Shown here in pieces: positions 25,452 to 34,491 of a stretch of DNA of 64,000 nt. The translations under genes were made by a program, and so were the position numbers. Source of the DNA: Pseudooceanicola marinus (GTDB lineage Bacteria; Pseudomonadota; Alphaproteobacteria; Rhodobacterales; Rhodobacteraceae); the NCBI RefSeq assembly GCF_020177265.1, contig NZ_JAIVMC010000001.1:868001-932000 (forward strand). The letters run 5' to 3'. Position 1 is the stretch's first letter. Each line of letters begins with the position of its first letter. The notes under the pieces were generated by a model. That model ran no database searches. It was given only the letters and a program-made list of their open reading frames with translations, and had not been told where the DNA came from.

Positions 25452-26072
25452 TCAAACCCGTCGGAGCACAGCGAACTCGAAGTTTTGGGTTACCCCTCCC
25501 GGCGTCTCGTGCCGGTGCCTTCGCGTGTCCAGGAGCGAGAACTCAGGTGCGAAGAAGTCCGACAGATCGTCCGCGGACCAGCGCCTCACCGGCAGGCCGC
25601 TGCACCGCTCGGGGCCGTCTGGCGCGAAGGTGCCTATGATCGCCACGGATCCGGGCACGGTGGCCGCCAGCATCGCCCGGCGATAGGCCTCCTGGCCGGA
25701 CTCCGACACGAGGAAGTGCATCACCGCCCGATCATGCCAGACATCCCAGTGACGGGCCGGCTTCCAAGTAGTGACGTCGGCCACGATGAAACCGACCCGA
25801 TCCGCCAAGGAGGCGAGGCGCTTTCTCGTCCGCGCGAGCGCCGATTCGGAGATATCCAGGATCGACAGGTCGCGATAGCCTGACGCCAAGAGCGCATCCG
25901 CAAGGCGCGAAGCCCCGCCGCCGATGTCGATGACCGATGCCGCGTTGCCGCCGCCGTGGCGCTCTATCAGATCAAGGCTTGGCTGCGGCACCGCCTGGAA
26001 CCAGGACACGGCCTCTTCTTCGCGCGACTCGTAGACCGCATCCCAGTGCGCTCTGTCCCCGGTTCCCGTCAG
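25452..26072 (-). CDS. Class I SAM-dependent methyltransferase
   Basis: A protein of about 206 residues with the Rossmann methyltransferase pattern: HWDAVYESREEEAVSWFQ, motif I VIDIGGGASRLADALL, SILDISESAL and FIVADVTTW, then WHDRAVMHFLV. It resembles the thiol or metalloid methyltransferase-like proteins found in metal islands, but the substrate is unknown. No in-frame ATG fits well; a CTG at 26072 gives MTGTGDRAHW and overlaps the TGA of cueR (CTGA), with GAGGGAG upstream. An ATG at 26141 would overlap cueR by 73 bp and seems unlikely. Confidence 0.75.
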   Translation of the reverse strand: MTGTGDRAHWDAVYESREEEAVSWFQAVPQPSLDLIERHGGGNAASVIDIGGGASRLADALLASGYRDLSILDISESALARTRKRLASLADRVGFIVADVTTWKPARHWDVWHDRAVMHFLVSESGQEAYRRAMLAATVPGSVAIIGTFAPDGPERCSGLPVRRWSADDLSDFFAPEFSLLDTRRHRHETPGGVTQNFEFAVLRRV

Positions 26073-26494
26073 CGGACTCCCTCTGATGCACTGGCCGCCT
26101 CTTCCGGAACATCCTTCGCCAGGTCCTCCAGAATCGGGCAATCCGGGCGGTGGTCGCCCGCGCAGGCATGGATCAGGTGACCAAGCGTCGTGCGCATCGA
26201 CTGGAGTTGCGCGATCTTGTCGTCGATCTGGTGCAGGTGCTCTTCCGCGACGCGCTTGACCTGCCCGCTCTCGCGGCTCTCGTCCTCGTAGAGGGCGATC
26301 AGGGTGCGGCAGTCCTCGATGGTGAAGCCCAGCGCGCGGGCGCGGCCGAGGAAGGCCAGCTTGTGCAGGTCCTGTTCGCGGAACCGGCGATAGCCGTTCT
26401 CGCCGCGCTGCGGGCGGATCAGGCCGATCTCCTCGTAGTAGCGGATCGTCTTGGCGGGCAGGCCCGAGCGTTGGGCGACGTCTCCGATGTTCAT
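26069..26494 (-). CDS. cueR: Cu(I)-responsive MerR-family regulator CueR
   Basis: A 141-residue regulator. MerR helix-turn-helix at about residues 1-22 (NIGDVAQRSGLPAKTIRYYE), wing NGYRRF, dimer helix about 80-108, and the metal loop HACAGDHRPDCPIL with two Cys eight residues apart, the hallmark of CueR (linear Cu(I)/Ag(I) site). CueR bends overlong-spacer promoters to activate. Four such promoters with TTGACCTTCCA occur in this window. It is transcribed after copA with a 13-bp gap, so the regulator is in its own target operon. Confidence 0.92.
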   Translation of the reverse strand: MNIGDVAQRSGLPAKTIRYYEEIGLIRPQRGENGYRRFREQDLHKLAFLGRARALGFTIEDCRTLIALYEDESRESGQVKRVAEEHLHQIDDKIAQLQSMRTTLGHLIHACAGDHRPDCPILEDLAKDVPEEAASASEGVR

Positions 26495-26507
26495 GGCAGT
26501 CCTCCTT

Positions 26508-29015
26508 TCACTCTGCGGGCGCGTGCGCCGCGTGGGCGGCCGGGCGTGCTATGGCGCGCTCGTCCATGGCGGGCGCGATGCGGCGCAGGCGCAGCGCGTT
26601 GGTCAGCACGAAGACCGACGAAAGCGCCATGGCCCCGGCGGCCAGCATCGGCGAGAGCAGCAGGCCGAAGGCCGGGTAGAGCACGCCTGCCGCGACCGGG
26701 ATCAGCGCGGTGTTGTAGCCGAAGGCCCAGAACAGGTTCTCGCGGATGTTGCGCATGGTGCGGGTCGAGACCTCGAAGGCGTTGACCACGCCGCGCAGGT
26801 CGCCGGACATGAGCACCACGTCGGCGGACTCGATCGCCACGTCCGTGCCGGTGCCGATGGCGATGCCGACGTCGGCATGCGCCAGCGCGGGCGCGTCGTT
26901 GATGCCGTCGCCGACGAAGGCGACCTGGCGGTGCCCCTCGCGCAGCTCATCGAGCGCGGCGACCTTGCCGTCGGGCAGGACGCCCGCGATGACATGGTCG
27001 ATGCCAGTCTCGCGCGCGATGGCCTCTGCCGTCTCGCGTTTGTCGCCGGTGATCATCGCGACGGTCAGGCCCTTGTCATGCAGCGCGGCGATGGCGGCGC
27101 GGCTGGCGGGCTTCACGGGGTCGGCCACGCCGATGACCGCGGCGATGCGGCCGTCGATGGCGGCAAAGAGCGCGGTGCGGCCGCGGCTGGCAAGCTCGGT
27201 CTCGCGCGCCGCGAGCGCGCCGGTCTCGATGCCCTCGCGGGCCATCAGGCGGTCGGCGCCGACCAGCACCTCGGCGCCGTCCACCGTGGCGCGGACGCCG
27301 TGGCCGGTGACGGAGGTGAAATCCGTGGCCTCGGCGCGCGGGGCGCCCTCTGCCCGGGCGGCGCGGACGACGGCCTCGGCGATGGGGTGCTCGGAGCGCG
27401 ACTCGACCGCCGCGACCTTCGACAGCACGTCGGCCCGGTCGACCCCCTCGGCCAGCACGAGGTCGGTCATCTCGGGCCGTCCCTCGGTCACGGTGCCGGT
27501 CTTGTCGAGCGCCACGACGCCCACGGAGGCGAGCTGCTGCAGCGCGTTACCCTTGCGGAAGAGGACGCCCATCTCGGCGGCGCGGCCGGTGCCGACCATG
27601 ATCGAGGTCGGCGTCGCGAGGCCCATGGCGCAGGGGCATGCGATGATGAGAACCGAGACCCCGGCCACCAGCGCCAGCGTCACCGCGGGCGACGGGCCGA
27701 AGACCAGCCAGACCAGCACGGTCAGCAGCGCCGCCGACATGACGGCGGGCACGAACCACAGGGTGATGCGGTCGACCAGCCCCTGGATCGGCAGCTTGGC
27801 GCCCTGCGCCTCCTCGACCATGCGGATGATCTGCGACAGCGTGGTGTCGGCGCCGACGCGGGTGGCGCGGAAGGTCAGGCTGCCCGCGCCGTTCACGGTG
27901 CCGCCGGTGATGGCATCGCCCGGGCCCTTCTCGGCCGGGACCGGCTCGCCGGTGAGCATGCTTTCGTCGACGTGGCTGGAGCCCTCGGTGACCTCGCCGT
28001 CCACGGCGATGCGCTCGCCCGGCCGCACGAGGACCATGTCGCCGGTCGCGAGGTCATCGACCGAGACCTCGACGCTTTCGCCGTCGCGCAGGACGCGGGC
28101 GGTGCGGACCTGCAGGCCCAGCAGCTTGCGGATCGCCGCGCCGGTGCGGCCCTTGGCGCGCGCCTCGAGGAAGCGCCCGAGCAGGATCAGCACGACGATG
28201 ACGGCGGCGGCCTCGAAGTAGACGGCGCGCACCGCCTCGGGGAGCAGCGCCGGAAGGAAGGTCGCCACGACCGAGTAGAGGTAGGCCGCCCCGGTGCCCA
28301 CGGCGACGAGGCTGTTCATGTCGGGCGCGCCCTTGAGCAGCGCCGGGATGCCCTTGCGGTAGAACATGCGCCCGGGGCCCGCGAGGACCAGCGTGGTCAG
28401 CACGAACTGCAGCACCCAGCTGGTCTGCTGGCCGATGGTCGCGTCGATCCAGTGGTGCACGGCGGGAAGGACGTGCCCGCCCATCTCGACCAGGAAGACC
28501 GGCAGGGCGAGCGCGGCGGCGAGCGCCGTCTGGCGCAGGAGGCCGCGCGCCTCCTCTTCCTTGCGGGCGCCGCGGTCCTCGCCGCCGGAGGCCTCGGCCA
28601 CCGTGGCGGGGTAGCCCATCTCGGCGCTGGCGGCGGTCAGGTCAGAGGGCGTGACCGCGCCCTCGGCGTAGGTCACCGTCGCGGTTTCCGAGGCGAGGTT
28701 CACGTTCACTTCGAGCACGCCCGGCACGGCCTCGAGCGCCTTGTCGACGCGACCCACGCAGGAGGCGCAGGACATCGACTCGACGTTCAGCGTCACCTTC
28801 GCCCGGCGCGCCGGGTAGCCCAGGTCGTCGAGCGCCTCGACCGCTGCGCCTACACGCGCGGGATCGTCGACGGTCATGCGGGCGGTTTCCGAGGCGAGGT
28901 TGACCGAGACGTCATGGACCCCCTCCAGCGCCGCCAGGCCACGATCCACGCGCCCCACGCAGGAGGCGCAGGACATACCCTCGACGGAGAGAGTGACGGG
29001 CGTTGGTTCGGGCAT
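26508..29015 (-). CDS. copA: Cu(I)-translocating P1B-type ATPase CopA
   Basis: An 835-residue inner-membrane pump exporting Cu(I)/Ag(I). Two N-terminal HMA domains with GMSCASC (Cys16/19) and SMSCASC (Cys83/86); eight membrane helices; TGE-type actuator loop (MLTGEPVP); the transport motif [11 protein letters not shown]; phosphorylation motif [11 protein letters not shown] in [21 protein letters not shown]; and NALRLRR at the end, as in P1B-1 ATPases. The start at 29015 follows GGAGG at 6 bp, better than an ATG five codons upstream. Expressed from a CueR-type promoter and followed by cueR. Confidence 0.95.
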   Translation of the reverse strand: MPEPTPVTLSVEGMSCASCVGRVDRGLAALEGVHDVSVNLASETARMTVDDPARVGAAVEALDDLGYPARRAKVTLNVESMSCASCVGRVDKALEAVPGVLEVNVNLASETATVTYAEGAVTPSDLTAASAEMGYPATVAEASGGEDRGARKEEEARGLLRQTALAAALALPVFLVEMGGHVLPAVHHWIDATIGQQTSWVLQFVLTTLVLAGPGRMFYRKGIPALLKGAPDMNSLVAVGTGAAYLYSVVATFLPALLPEAVRAVYFEAAAVIVVLILLGRFLEARAKGRTGAAIRKLLGLQVRTARVLRDGESVEVSVDDLATGDMVLVRPGERIAVDGEVTEGSSHVDESMLTGEPVPAEKGPGDAITGGTVNGAGSLTFRATRVGADTTLSQIIRMVEEAQGAKLPIQGLVDRITLWFVPAVMSAALLTVLVWLVFGPSPAVTLALVAGVSVLIIACPCAMGLATPTSIMVGTGRAAEMGVLFRKGNALQQLASVGVVALDKTGTVTEGRPEMTDLVLAEGVDRADVLSKVAAVESRSEHPIAEAVVRAARAEGAPRAEATDFTSVTGHGVRATVDGAEVLVGADRLMAREGIETGALAARETELASRGRTALFAAIDGRIAAVIGVADPVKPASRAAIAALHDKGLTVAMITGDKRETAEAIARETGIDHVIAGVLPDGKVAALDELREGHRQVAFVGDGINDAPALAHADVGIAIGTGTDVAIESADVVLMSGDLRGVVNAFEVSTRTMRNIRENLFWAFGYNTALIPVAAGVLYPAFGLLLSPMLAAGAMALSSVFVLTNALRLRRIAPAMDERAIARPAAHAAHAPAE

Positions 29016-29047
29016 GACGGCCTCCTTCATTCCTCTTGGCTGCCCCT

Positions 29048-29078
29048 CATGTGGGGCCTCCAGTCACTGGAAGGTCAA
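29048..29078 (-). promoter_or_regulatory. CueR-type promoter of copA
   Basis: On the minus strand TTGACC (29078-29073) starts TTGACCTTCCAGTGACTGG, a near-perfect CueR dyad in an overlong (about 19-20 bp) spacer, with a weak -10 near 29053-29048. It is back-to-back with the copZ promoter. Confidence 0.8.
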
Positions 29079-29115
29079 GCGTGCGGATGAATTTTCTTCG
29101 CGGTGACCGGCCCTC

Positions 29116-29146
29116 TTGACCTTCCACCCGCTGGAATCCTCATATC
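29116..29146 (+). promoter_or_regulatory. CueR-type promoter of copZ
   Basis: TTGACC (29116-29121), a 19-bp spacer carrying CTTCCA-CCCGC-TGGAA, then CATATC as -10 (29141-29146). The dyad and spacer length match CueR/MerR promoters. It drives the copper chaperone at 29178. Confidence 0.8.
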
Positions 29147-29177
29147 TGCGGCGAAGCAAACGCAAGGAGACGTCGCA

Positions 29178-29378
29178 ATGCAATTCAATGTGCCCGACAT
29201 GCGCTGCGGCCACTGCACGGCTGCCATCGAGAAATCGGTCAAGGCCGCCGACCCCGGCGCCGATGTCGCCTGCGACCTGGACACGCACCGGGTCAGCATC
29301 AACAGCGTCCTCGCGCCGGAGCAGGTGAGCGCGGCGATCAAGGACGCGGGCTACGACGCACAGCAGGTCAGCGCCTGA
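29178..29378 (+). CDS. copZ: Copper chaperone, HMA domain (CopZ-like)
   Basis: A 66-residue ferredoxin-like HMA protein with the metal site DMRCGHCTAAIEK near the N-terminus and the closing IKDAGYDAQQV. The extra His in RCGHC is seen in many alphaproteobacterial chaperones. It should carry Cu(I) in the cytosol to CopA. Start at 29178 has GGAG upstream; an earlier in-frame ATG would overlap the CueR promoter. Divergent from copA under a paired CueR promoter. Confidence 0.92.
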   Translation: MQFNVPDMRCGHCTAAIEKSVKAADPGADVACDLDTHRVSINSVLAPEQVSAAIKDAGYDAQQVSA

Positions 29379-29418
29379 CCATGGCCCGCGCCGGTCATCG
29401 CTGGCGCAGAGCTTACCG

Positions 29419-30150
29419 TCACTGCGAAGAATCGCGTGCCTCGCTCACCAGATCGGAGAGACGCTCTTTCTCGACGAAGCCGGGCACGAGCGCGTCGCCG
29501 ATGACGAAGGACGGCGTCCCATTGAACCCGAGCGCCTGCGTCAGGCGCATCGAGGTTTCAATGTGCTCGGCAACTTCCTGGGCCTCCATGTCCTGTCTCA
29601 GTTGATCCAGGTCCAGCCCGACGTCTTCGGCGACACGCATGACTGAGGCTTCGTTCGCGCGGCCATCAATCGCCATCATCGCCCAGTGAAAGTCTTCGTA
29701 CTTGCCTTGCGCACGGGCCGCGAGCGCCGCCTTGGCGGCAAAGACGGATCCTTCGCCGAGGATGGGCCATTCGCGGTAGACGAGCCGGACGTTCGGGTCT
29801 TCCTCGATCAGGGCCCGGATCTCCGGTTTTGCGCGGCGGCAATAGCGGCAGTTGTAGTCGAAGAACTCCACCACGGTCACATCGCCGTCCGGGTTGCCGA
29901 GCACGGGCGCGTTCGGATCATGCTCGATCAGGTCACGCTGGTTGCGCAGCACGTCCGACTGGTTCTGGGCCTGGGCATCCGCCTGCCGCTGTTCGAGCAG
30001 CGCGACCGCCTCCATGATGATCTCGGGGTTCTCGCGTATCGCCTCGAGGACCAGTTCCTTGACCCGCGCCTCGTCAAGCTCCTGGGAGAGCGCAGGCATC
30101 GGCAGCAGGGCTGCCATCGCCAGCGCAAGGATCGGTTTCTTCAGCGTCAT
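29419..30150 (-). CDS. Periplasmic DsbA-family thiol oxidoreductase, ScsC-like
   Basis: A 243-residue protein with a signal peptide (KKPILALAMAALLPMPALSQ), an N-terminal helical extension (about 25-75, EARVKELVLEAIRENPEIIM) and a thioredoxin fold with active site FFDYNCRYCRRAKPEI and the cis-Pro loop FNGTPSFVIGD. The N-terminal helix is the trimerisation type seen in ScsC and Com1/DsbA-like proteins. Reduces or isomerises disulfides, with ScsB at 35887 as likely partner. It is the last gene of the copper-oxidase operon; the start is 1 bp after the cytochrome stop. ATG at 30165 is an alternative. Confidence 0.85.
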   Translation of the reverse strand: MTLKKPILALAMAALLPMPALSQELDEARVKELVLEAIRENPEIIMEAVALLEQRQADAQAQNQSDVLRNQRDLIEHDPNAPVLGNPDGDVTVVEFFDYNCRYCRRAKPEIRALIEEDPNVRLVYREWPILGEGSVFAAKAALAARAQGKYEDFHWAMMAIDGRANEASVMRVAEDVGLDLDQLRQDMEAQEVAEHIETSMRLTQALGFNGTPSFVIGDALVPGFVEKERLSDLVSEARDSSQ

Positions 30151-30151
30151 T

Positions 30152-30619
30152 TCAGTTCGCTCCATTGTCCGCTTTCGTTCGTTCTGCCTGGGCTTGTTTC
30201 ACGTCTTCGGGCCAGGTCGAGCGGATGTAACCCAGAATGTTTCGGATCTGTTGATCCGTCAGGCTGTCACCGAAACCCGGCATGCCACTGCCGAATTCCA
30301 TGCCACGTTGCGCCATCAGGGCCTCTCCGCCCAGCTTGGTATAGTCGAACAGGACGCTGTCCGGGTGATGCCAGGTATGACCCGTCTCGTCATGCGGCGG
30401 CGCCGGCAGACGCCCATCGGGGCCGGGTGAGCGCCAGTCGGGCTGGCCCTCAAGCTCGGCTCCGTGGCAGGAGGCGCAGTTCTCGGCGTAGAGCGCCTTG
30501 CCTTCGGCGATGTCCACCGGCGCCGCAGAGGCATTCTCGGTCGTCCCCTGCCCGAGGACGAACCAGAAGCCCGCAGCCGCAAGAACCGCGAAGACTGTCC
30601 CGATGACAACGCCCCTCAT
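30152..30619 (-). CDS. Single-haem c-type cytochrome
   Basis: A 155-residue protein with an N-terminal membrane anchor or signal (GVVIGTVFAVLAAAGFWFVL), haem motif CASCH near residue 49, and an axial Met in GSGMPGFGD near residue 111. Class I fold of about 100 residues. Start at 30619 overlaps the stop of the multicopper oxidase gene (ATGA). Predicted to transfer electrons in the periplasm, possibly from the oxidase to a membrane oxidase. Maturation would need the Ccm machinery, part of which is encoded at 40.8-45.0 kb. Confidence 0.88.
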   Translation of the reverse strand: MRGVVIGTVFAVLAAAGFWFVLGQGTTENASAAPVDIAEGKALYAENCASCHGAELEGQPDWRSPGPDGRLPAPPHDETGHTWHHPDSVLFDYTKLGGEALMAQRGMEFGSGMPGFGDSLTDQQIRNILGYIRSTWPEDVKQAQAERTKADNGAN

Positions 30620-32007
30620 GTGACCCGCACCCATGTCGTCATGCCCGAGGCCGCGTGACCGAGCATGTGGCAGTGGAACAGCCAGTCGCCGGGATTGTCG
30701 ACGGTGAAGGCGATCTCGCGCGTCTCCCTGCCGCCAACAAGGATCGTGTCCCGAAGCGGTCCCAACGCGCCGTCCTCGGACACCTCTCGGAAATGCATGC
30801 CGTGCAGGTGCATGGCGTGGGGAAAAACGGTGTCGTTGACGATCTCCAGCAGCACGGTCTCGCCCAGCCCCAAGTCGGCCAGCGGCGTATCTGTCATCTC
30901 TGCCACGCCGTTGAATGCCCAGAACCGACCCGCGGCCGCCAATTCGCGGAAAGCCATGCGTTCGCCGTTCAGGATGGCGGAGTCCATGCGCCCCATCGCG
31001 CCGCCCGACATGACGAGCCGCAGCGGAGTCGCCCCGGCCAGGTCCGGCAGATCCATCTTCGGGTTCGGCGGCAGGGCCACGGGCGCCGCGCGCCGCGTCT
31101 GGCTGGCCGTGCCCGACACAGTGAAAACGACCTGCGAAAAATTCTCGGCATCGCCGACATGGACCAGGTCTGCCGTTTCCCCTTCTTCTGCCAAAACGTC
31201 GACGATCAGGTCCGTCCGCTGTGCCGGGCCAAGGACAAGGACATGCTCCACCGGGGCTGGCGTGGCGAGCGGCATCCCGTCCAGGGCCACGATCCAGCCC
31301 TCCAGCCCCGACAGCTTCAGCGGGAAAATCCGGGCGTTCGATGCGTTGATCAGTCGCAGGCGCAGCCGCTCGTGCCGTCGCACGGGCAGCGACAGGTTGT
31401 AACGCCCGTTGGTGGTGACGTAATTCCCGGTGCGTCCGCCGTGGCTCATCATCATGGGATGGTCGAAACTGTCGTCGATCTGGCCTGTCTCGGGGTTCAG
31501 CAACCAGTCGTCGAGAACGAGCACCTCTTCACGATCGACATCCGGCGCCCCGGCCTCCTCGACGATCAGCGGGCCATGCAGCCCGCGTGCCACCTGTTCC
31601 CAGGACCTGTTGTGCGCGTGATACCAGTAGGTCCCGGCATCCGGCGTCACGAAATCGTAGTCGAAGGTGCCGCCTGGCGCGACGGCGTCCTGCGTCAGGC
31701 CTGATACCCCGTCCATCGCATTGTCGATGCGGATCCCGTGCCAGTGGATCGAACTGGCCTGCGGCAGGTCGTTGACAAAGCGCCGGCGCAGGCGCTGGCC
31801 CTGCCCCACCCGGATCTCGCGTCCCGGGATGGTGCCGCCATAGCCCCAGACCTCGGTCTGCGGGTAACTGTCGGGCAGCAATTGAAGCCGAGCGACCTGA
31901 GCCGCGAGTTCGGGGATCTCCTCGGCGGCGAAGAGCCCCCGCGGGAGGCCCGCGCCAAGCCCAGCAAGTCCGGCCAGTTTCAGGGCATCACGCCTTGTGG
32001 GTGTCAT
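30616..32007 (-). CDS. Multicopper oxidase, Tat-exported (CueO/CopA-like)
   Basis: A 463-residue periplasmic oxidase. N-terminal twin-Arg signal TRRDALKLAGLAGLG. Three cupredoxin domains with the copper ligands SSIHWHGIRID (about 99-109), TYWYHAHN (about 139-146), HAMHLHGMHF and the terminal LFHCHMLGHAASGM, which joins the type 1, 2 and 3 sites. Probably oxidises Cu(I) to the less toxic Cu(II). The start at 32007 follows AGGAA; longer open sequence upstream is not protein-like. It lies between two cytochrome genes, so a cytochrome may act as electron donor or acceptor. Confidence 0.93.
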   Translation of the reverse strand: MTPTRRDALKLAGLAGLGAGLPRGLFAAEEIPELAAQVARLQLLPDSYPQTEVWGYGGTIPGREIRVGQGQRLRRRFVNDLPQASSIHWHGIRIDNAMDGVSGLTQDAVAPGGTFDYDFVTPDAGTYWYHAHNRSWEQVARGLHGPLIVEEAGAPDVDREEVLVLDDWLLNPETGQIDDSFDHPMMMSHGGRTGNYVTTNGRYNLSLPVRRHERLRLRLINASNARIFPLKLSGLEGWIVALDGMPLATPAPVEHVLVLGPAQRTDLIVDVLAEEGETADLVHVGDAENFSQVVFTVSGTASQTRRAAPVALPPNPKMDLPDLAGATPLRLVMSGGAMGRMDSAILNGERMAFRELAAAGRFWAFNGVAEMTDTPLADLGLGETVLLEIVNDTVFPHAMHLHGMHFREVSEDGALGPLRDTILVGGRETREIAFTVDNPGDWLFHCHMLGHAASGMTTWVRVT

Positions 32008-32051
32008 CGGTTCATTCCTTTCAGAGCGGGGCCGATGGCCCCGCCGTTTTC

Positions 32052-33005
32052 TCAGTCGATCCGGGTCTTCCGCTCTGCGGACCCCCCTTCTTCCTTCACG
32101 ATGTCGTCTGCCCCGCCTACCTCCGCGTCGAACAGGTAGATCGCCATCGCCTCGCGATCCTGTGGAGACAGGAACCGCGTGCCTTCGCGGACGACCTCGG
32201 CCATGCTGCCGCCAAAGGCGTCGCCCGAGGGCGTGAGGCCCGATTGCAGCGCATAGGCCAGCGACGAGACCGTCCATCCGTTCTGTTCGAGGTCTTCGGC
32301 CCGGATGGACGGCGCCTTGCTGCCGCCCGGAAGCTCGGCATTGCCGGCGAAGACGGCGCCAAGGTCGCGGCCGCCCGCCAGGTTCCGCGGCGTGTGGCAG
32401 GCCCCGCAATGCGCCGCGCCGCGCACGAGTTCGCGGCCCCGGTTCCACGCGTCGCTGCGATCCGGCACAGGCTCTGACTTAGGCTCGTAGAAAAACGCGG
32501 CGCGCCAGAGTTTCAACCCCCACCGCTGGTCGAAGGGAAAGCTCACGTCATGATAGGGCGCGGGCTCGGCCACCGGCGCCACGGTCTGGAACGCTGCCCA
32601 GAGATCGGCGATGTCCTGGTCCGAGAACTCCGCGTAGAACGGATAGGGGAAGGCCGGGAAATAAGGTTCGCCGTCCGGGCCTATGCCCTGGCGAACCGCC
32701 TTGGCAAAGCTCTCTGCCGTCCAGTCTCCGATCCCGTGCTCCGGGTCCGGGGTCAGGTTCGACGGGTAGAAGGTGCCGAAATCCGTCTCGAGCGGAGCGC
32801 CGCCCGCCAGGGGAGCGCCTCCTGCCTCGAAATTCGAATGACAGGCGATGCAGCCGCTGGCGCGCGCCAGGTAGGCACCCCTGTCGACGTTACCCTCCAG
32901 CTCGATCGGCGCGGGTGCGCTGCCGACCGGCCATGCGATCACCGCGGCCAGGGCGGCGCCGCCAAGCGCCGCCGCCCCGACCGACCAATAGATTATCCGA
33001 CGCAT
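32052..33005 (-). CDS. Di-haem c-type cytochrome
   Basis: A 317-residue protein with an N-terminal membrane anchor (about 5-28) and two haem motifs, CIACH (about 52-56) and CGACH (about 200-204). The arrangement resembles the cytochrome subunits of alcohol and other periplasmic dehydrogenases, with LTPDPEHGIGDWT and PYPFYAEFSDQDI as typical inter-haem segments. Redox partner in the copper operon is unknown; electron transfer to or from the multicopper oxidase is an inference. The gene stops 45 bp before the oxidase start and follows the cytochrome c' gene by 2 bp. Confidence 0.88.
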   Translation of the reverse strand: MRRIIYWSVGAAALGGAALAAVIAWPVGSAPAPIELEGNVDRGAYLARASGCIACHSNFEAGGAPLAGGAPLETDFGTFYPSNLTPDPEHGIGDWTAESFAKAVRQGIGPDGEPYFPAFPYPFYAEFSDQDIADLWAAFQTVAPVAEPAPYHDVSFPFDQRWGLKLWRAAFFYEPKSEPVPDRSDAWNRGRELVRGAAHCGACHTPRNLAGGRDLGAVFAGNAELPGGSKAPSIRAEDLEQNGWTVSSLAYALQSGLTPSGDAFGGSMAEVVREGTRFLSPQDREAMAIYLFDAEVGGADDIVKEEGGSAERKTRID

Positions 33006-33007
33006 GG

Positions 33008-33616
33008 TCAGTCGTCTTCCGCCCGGAACCGCGAATGGCAGGCCGAGCAGACCTGCGTCGTCATGTTGAACGCCGCATCGGCCGGCATTTCGGCGATGTC
33101 CTCCGCGCTCATCATGTCGGACGCGTCATCGCCCATCATGCCCGAGCCAGAGCCCATCATGGACCCGCTTCCCATCATGGAGCCGGACCCCATGCCGGAG
33201 CTGCCTCCCATCATGGATCCTGCGCCCATGTTGCCGCCACCCGCCATGCCGTTGCCGGCGGCGCCTTCCAGGCCCTCGCCGTAGACGTCGAGCAACCTCG
33301 CAAGCTCCTCGAACCGCTCCCAGTCCGACCAGATCACGTCCTTGGCTTCGGAGGGTGCCCCGTCGGAGCCTTCCGGGAACAGCTCGGTCAGGGCCTCGCC
33401 CGAATGCTCCTGGAAGGTGCGCGCGGCGTCGCGCATGACATCGGCGTCATACTCGGCCTCGCCCTGCATCATCGGGGTGACCGTCTTCACGGCGTTGCCC
33501 ATGGCCTTCATTGCTTCCATGCGTTCCTTGACGATGCCCGTCGCGCCGCTGTGTGCGAGGGCGGCCGCCGCCGTTCCAGTCACGGCGATTGCTGCCAGAA
33601 TGGTCGTTCTCTTCAT
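33008..33616 (-). CDS. Cytochrome c'-like protein with Met/Gly/Ser-rich insert
   Basis: A 202-residue secreted protein. Signal peptide in residues 1-21, then the four-helix cytochrome c' pattern (GIVKERMEAMKAMGNAVKTV; DVMRDAARTFQEHSGEAL; DWERFEELARLLDVY) and the C-terminal haem motif CSACHSRF. Between helices 3 and 4 (about residues 127-165) sits a low-complexity stretch of repeated SMMGS units with roughly ten methionines, not usual in the family. Met clusters bind Cu(I), so copper binding is plausible. The start at 33616 gives a proper signal peptide. Confidence 0.85.
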   Translation of the reverse strand: MKRTTILAAIAVTGTAAAALAHSGATGIVKERMEAMKAMGNAVKTVTPMMQGEAEYDADVMRDAARTFQEHSGEALTELFPEGSDGAPSEAKDVIWSDWERFEELARLLDVYGEGLEGAAGNGMAGGGNMGAGSMMGGSSGMGSGSMMGSGSMMGSGSGMMGDDASDMMSAEDIAEMPADAAFNMTTQVCSACHSRFRAEDD

Positions 33617-33659
33617 CGTATCGTTACTCCGTCGTCCTGAATTCCGGTTCATGGGTTGT

Positions 33660-34004
33660 TCAGGAATGCCGGCGCGGCGGCGGGAGGTCCATGTCGGGGC
33701 GAACGTCGTCAACCATGTGGAACGGCGTGAGGTATGCCGTCGTGGTGACGAATTCAGGCGGCGTGATGTCCACCGCCAGGATGAAAACGGCGGCCGTGAA
33801 GCAGTCGAGCCCGGGATGGCAATGCCCCGCGCCCTCCTCGTCCGACTGGTGGACCGGTGAGTCATGTGCCTCATGCAGGGCCGCCGAGCGGGACGGCGCG
33901 TGATCGTCCGCGTGAGCCGACGCGGTATCGGGCACGCCCGCCACGAACATCACGGCAAGCAGAACCAGGGCGTTCAGCAATCCGTTCGCACGCCGCAGGA
34001 TCAT
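33660..34004 (-). CDS. Small His-rich secreted protein
   Basis: A 114-residue protein. Signal peptide (ANGLLNALVLLAVMFVAG) ending near SAHA, then a His/Asp-rich segment with HADDHAPS, HEAHDS and GHCHPGLDC, then a hydrophobic stretch and a Pro/Arg-rich C-terminus (LPPPRRHS). It resembles the small copper-island proteins in the CopL/DUF2946 style, by composition only. Likely a periplasmic metal-binding protein. Its ATG shares one base with the stop of the cytochrome gene upstream (TGATG). Confidence 0.65.
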   Translation of the reverse strand: MILRRANGLLNALVLLAVMFVAGVPDTASAHADDHAPSRSAALHEAHDSPVHQSDEEGAGHCHPGLDCFTAAVFILAVDITPPEFVTTTAYLTPFHMVDDVRPDMDLPPPRRHS

Positions 34005-34462
34005 CACTCGATCCCGTTTGCCCGCTGCAGTTCGCGGACATAGGCCACGACCATCTTGACGTCGCCCGGCGTCACGCCTTCGACCGGGGGCATGTTGCCG
34101 AAATCCCAATGATGCGACCGCACCCCGTTCTGAGCCGCCGCGACAAACGCCATGTCGGAATGATGGCTCGGCTCGTAGATCTTATGAACCAGTGGCGGCG
34201 CGACTCCATTCTGTCCGGCTGCGCTCTGACCGTGGCAACTGGAACACTTGGCCTCGAAGATCTTCTTCCCCAGTTGGGCGTTGCCGGAAAGCTCTTCCGG
34301 CAGGCTGACCTCCGCAATCGGAGCGCCTTCGGCAACCTCACTGATGTCAGGCGGTGTCATCGAATGCCCCGTCGGCGCGGCCGCGGGCTGCAGGAACTGC
34401 CAGCCCGCAATTCCGAACCCCCCGGCCAGAACGACGGCCACCATCACGGTCAGCTTGTCCAT
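34004..34462 (-). CDS. Membrane-anchored c-type cytochrome
   Basis: A 152-residue protein with a short N-terminal anchor (VMVAVVLAGGFGIAGWQFL), haem motif CSSCHGQSAAGQNG near residue 73 and a C-terminal PPVEGVTPGDVKMVVAYVR helix. Axial Met is in FGNMPPV. A class I cytochrome, the first cytochrome of the operon after the L,D-transpeptidase. Electron carrier in the periplasm; specific partners are not readable. Confidence 0.87.
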   Translation of the reverse strand: MDKLTVMVAVVLAGGFGIAGWQFLQPAAAPTGHSMTPPDISEVAEGAPIAEVSLPEELSGNAQLGKKIFEAKCSSCHGQSAAGQNGVAPPLVHKIYEPSHHSDMAFVAAAQNGVRSHHWDFGNMPPVEGVTPGDVKMVVAYVRELQRANGIE

Positions 34463-34491
34463 GTACCTGTCTTTCTTTCTCTTTCCGAAAC

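Noticed and set aside
26451-29090. Very long plus-strand open frame (879 codons) opposite copA
   Set aside because: Composition is Arg/Gly/His/Asp-rich without motifs, and it mirrors the strong codon bias of the copA frame. A shadow frame of high-GC DNA.
32007-32448. N-terminal extension of the multicopper oxidase
   Set aside because: It overlaps the di-haem cytochrome in another frame and is Arg/Gly-rich; the twin-Arg signal at 32007 marks the real start.
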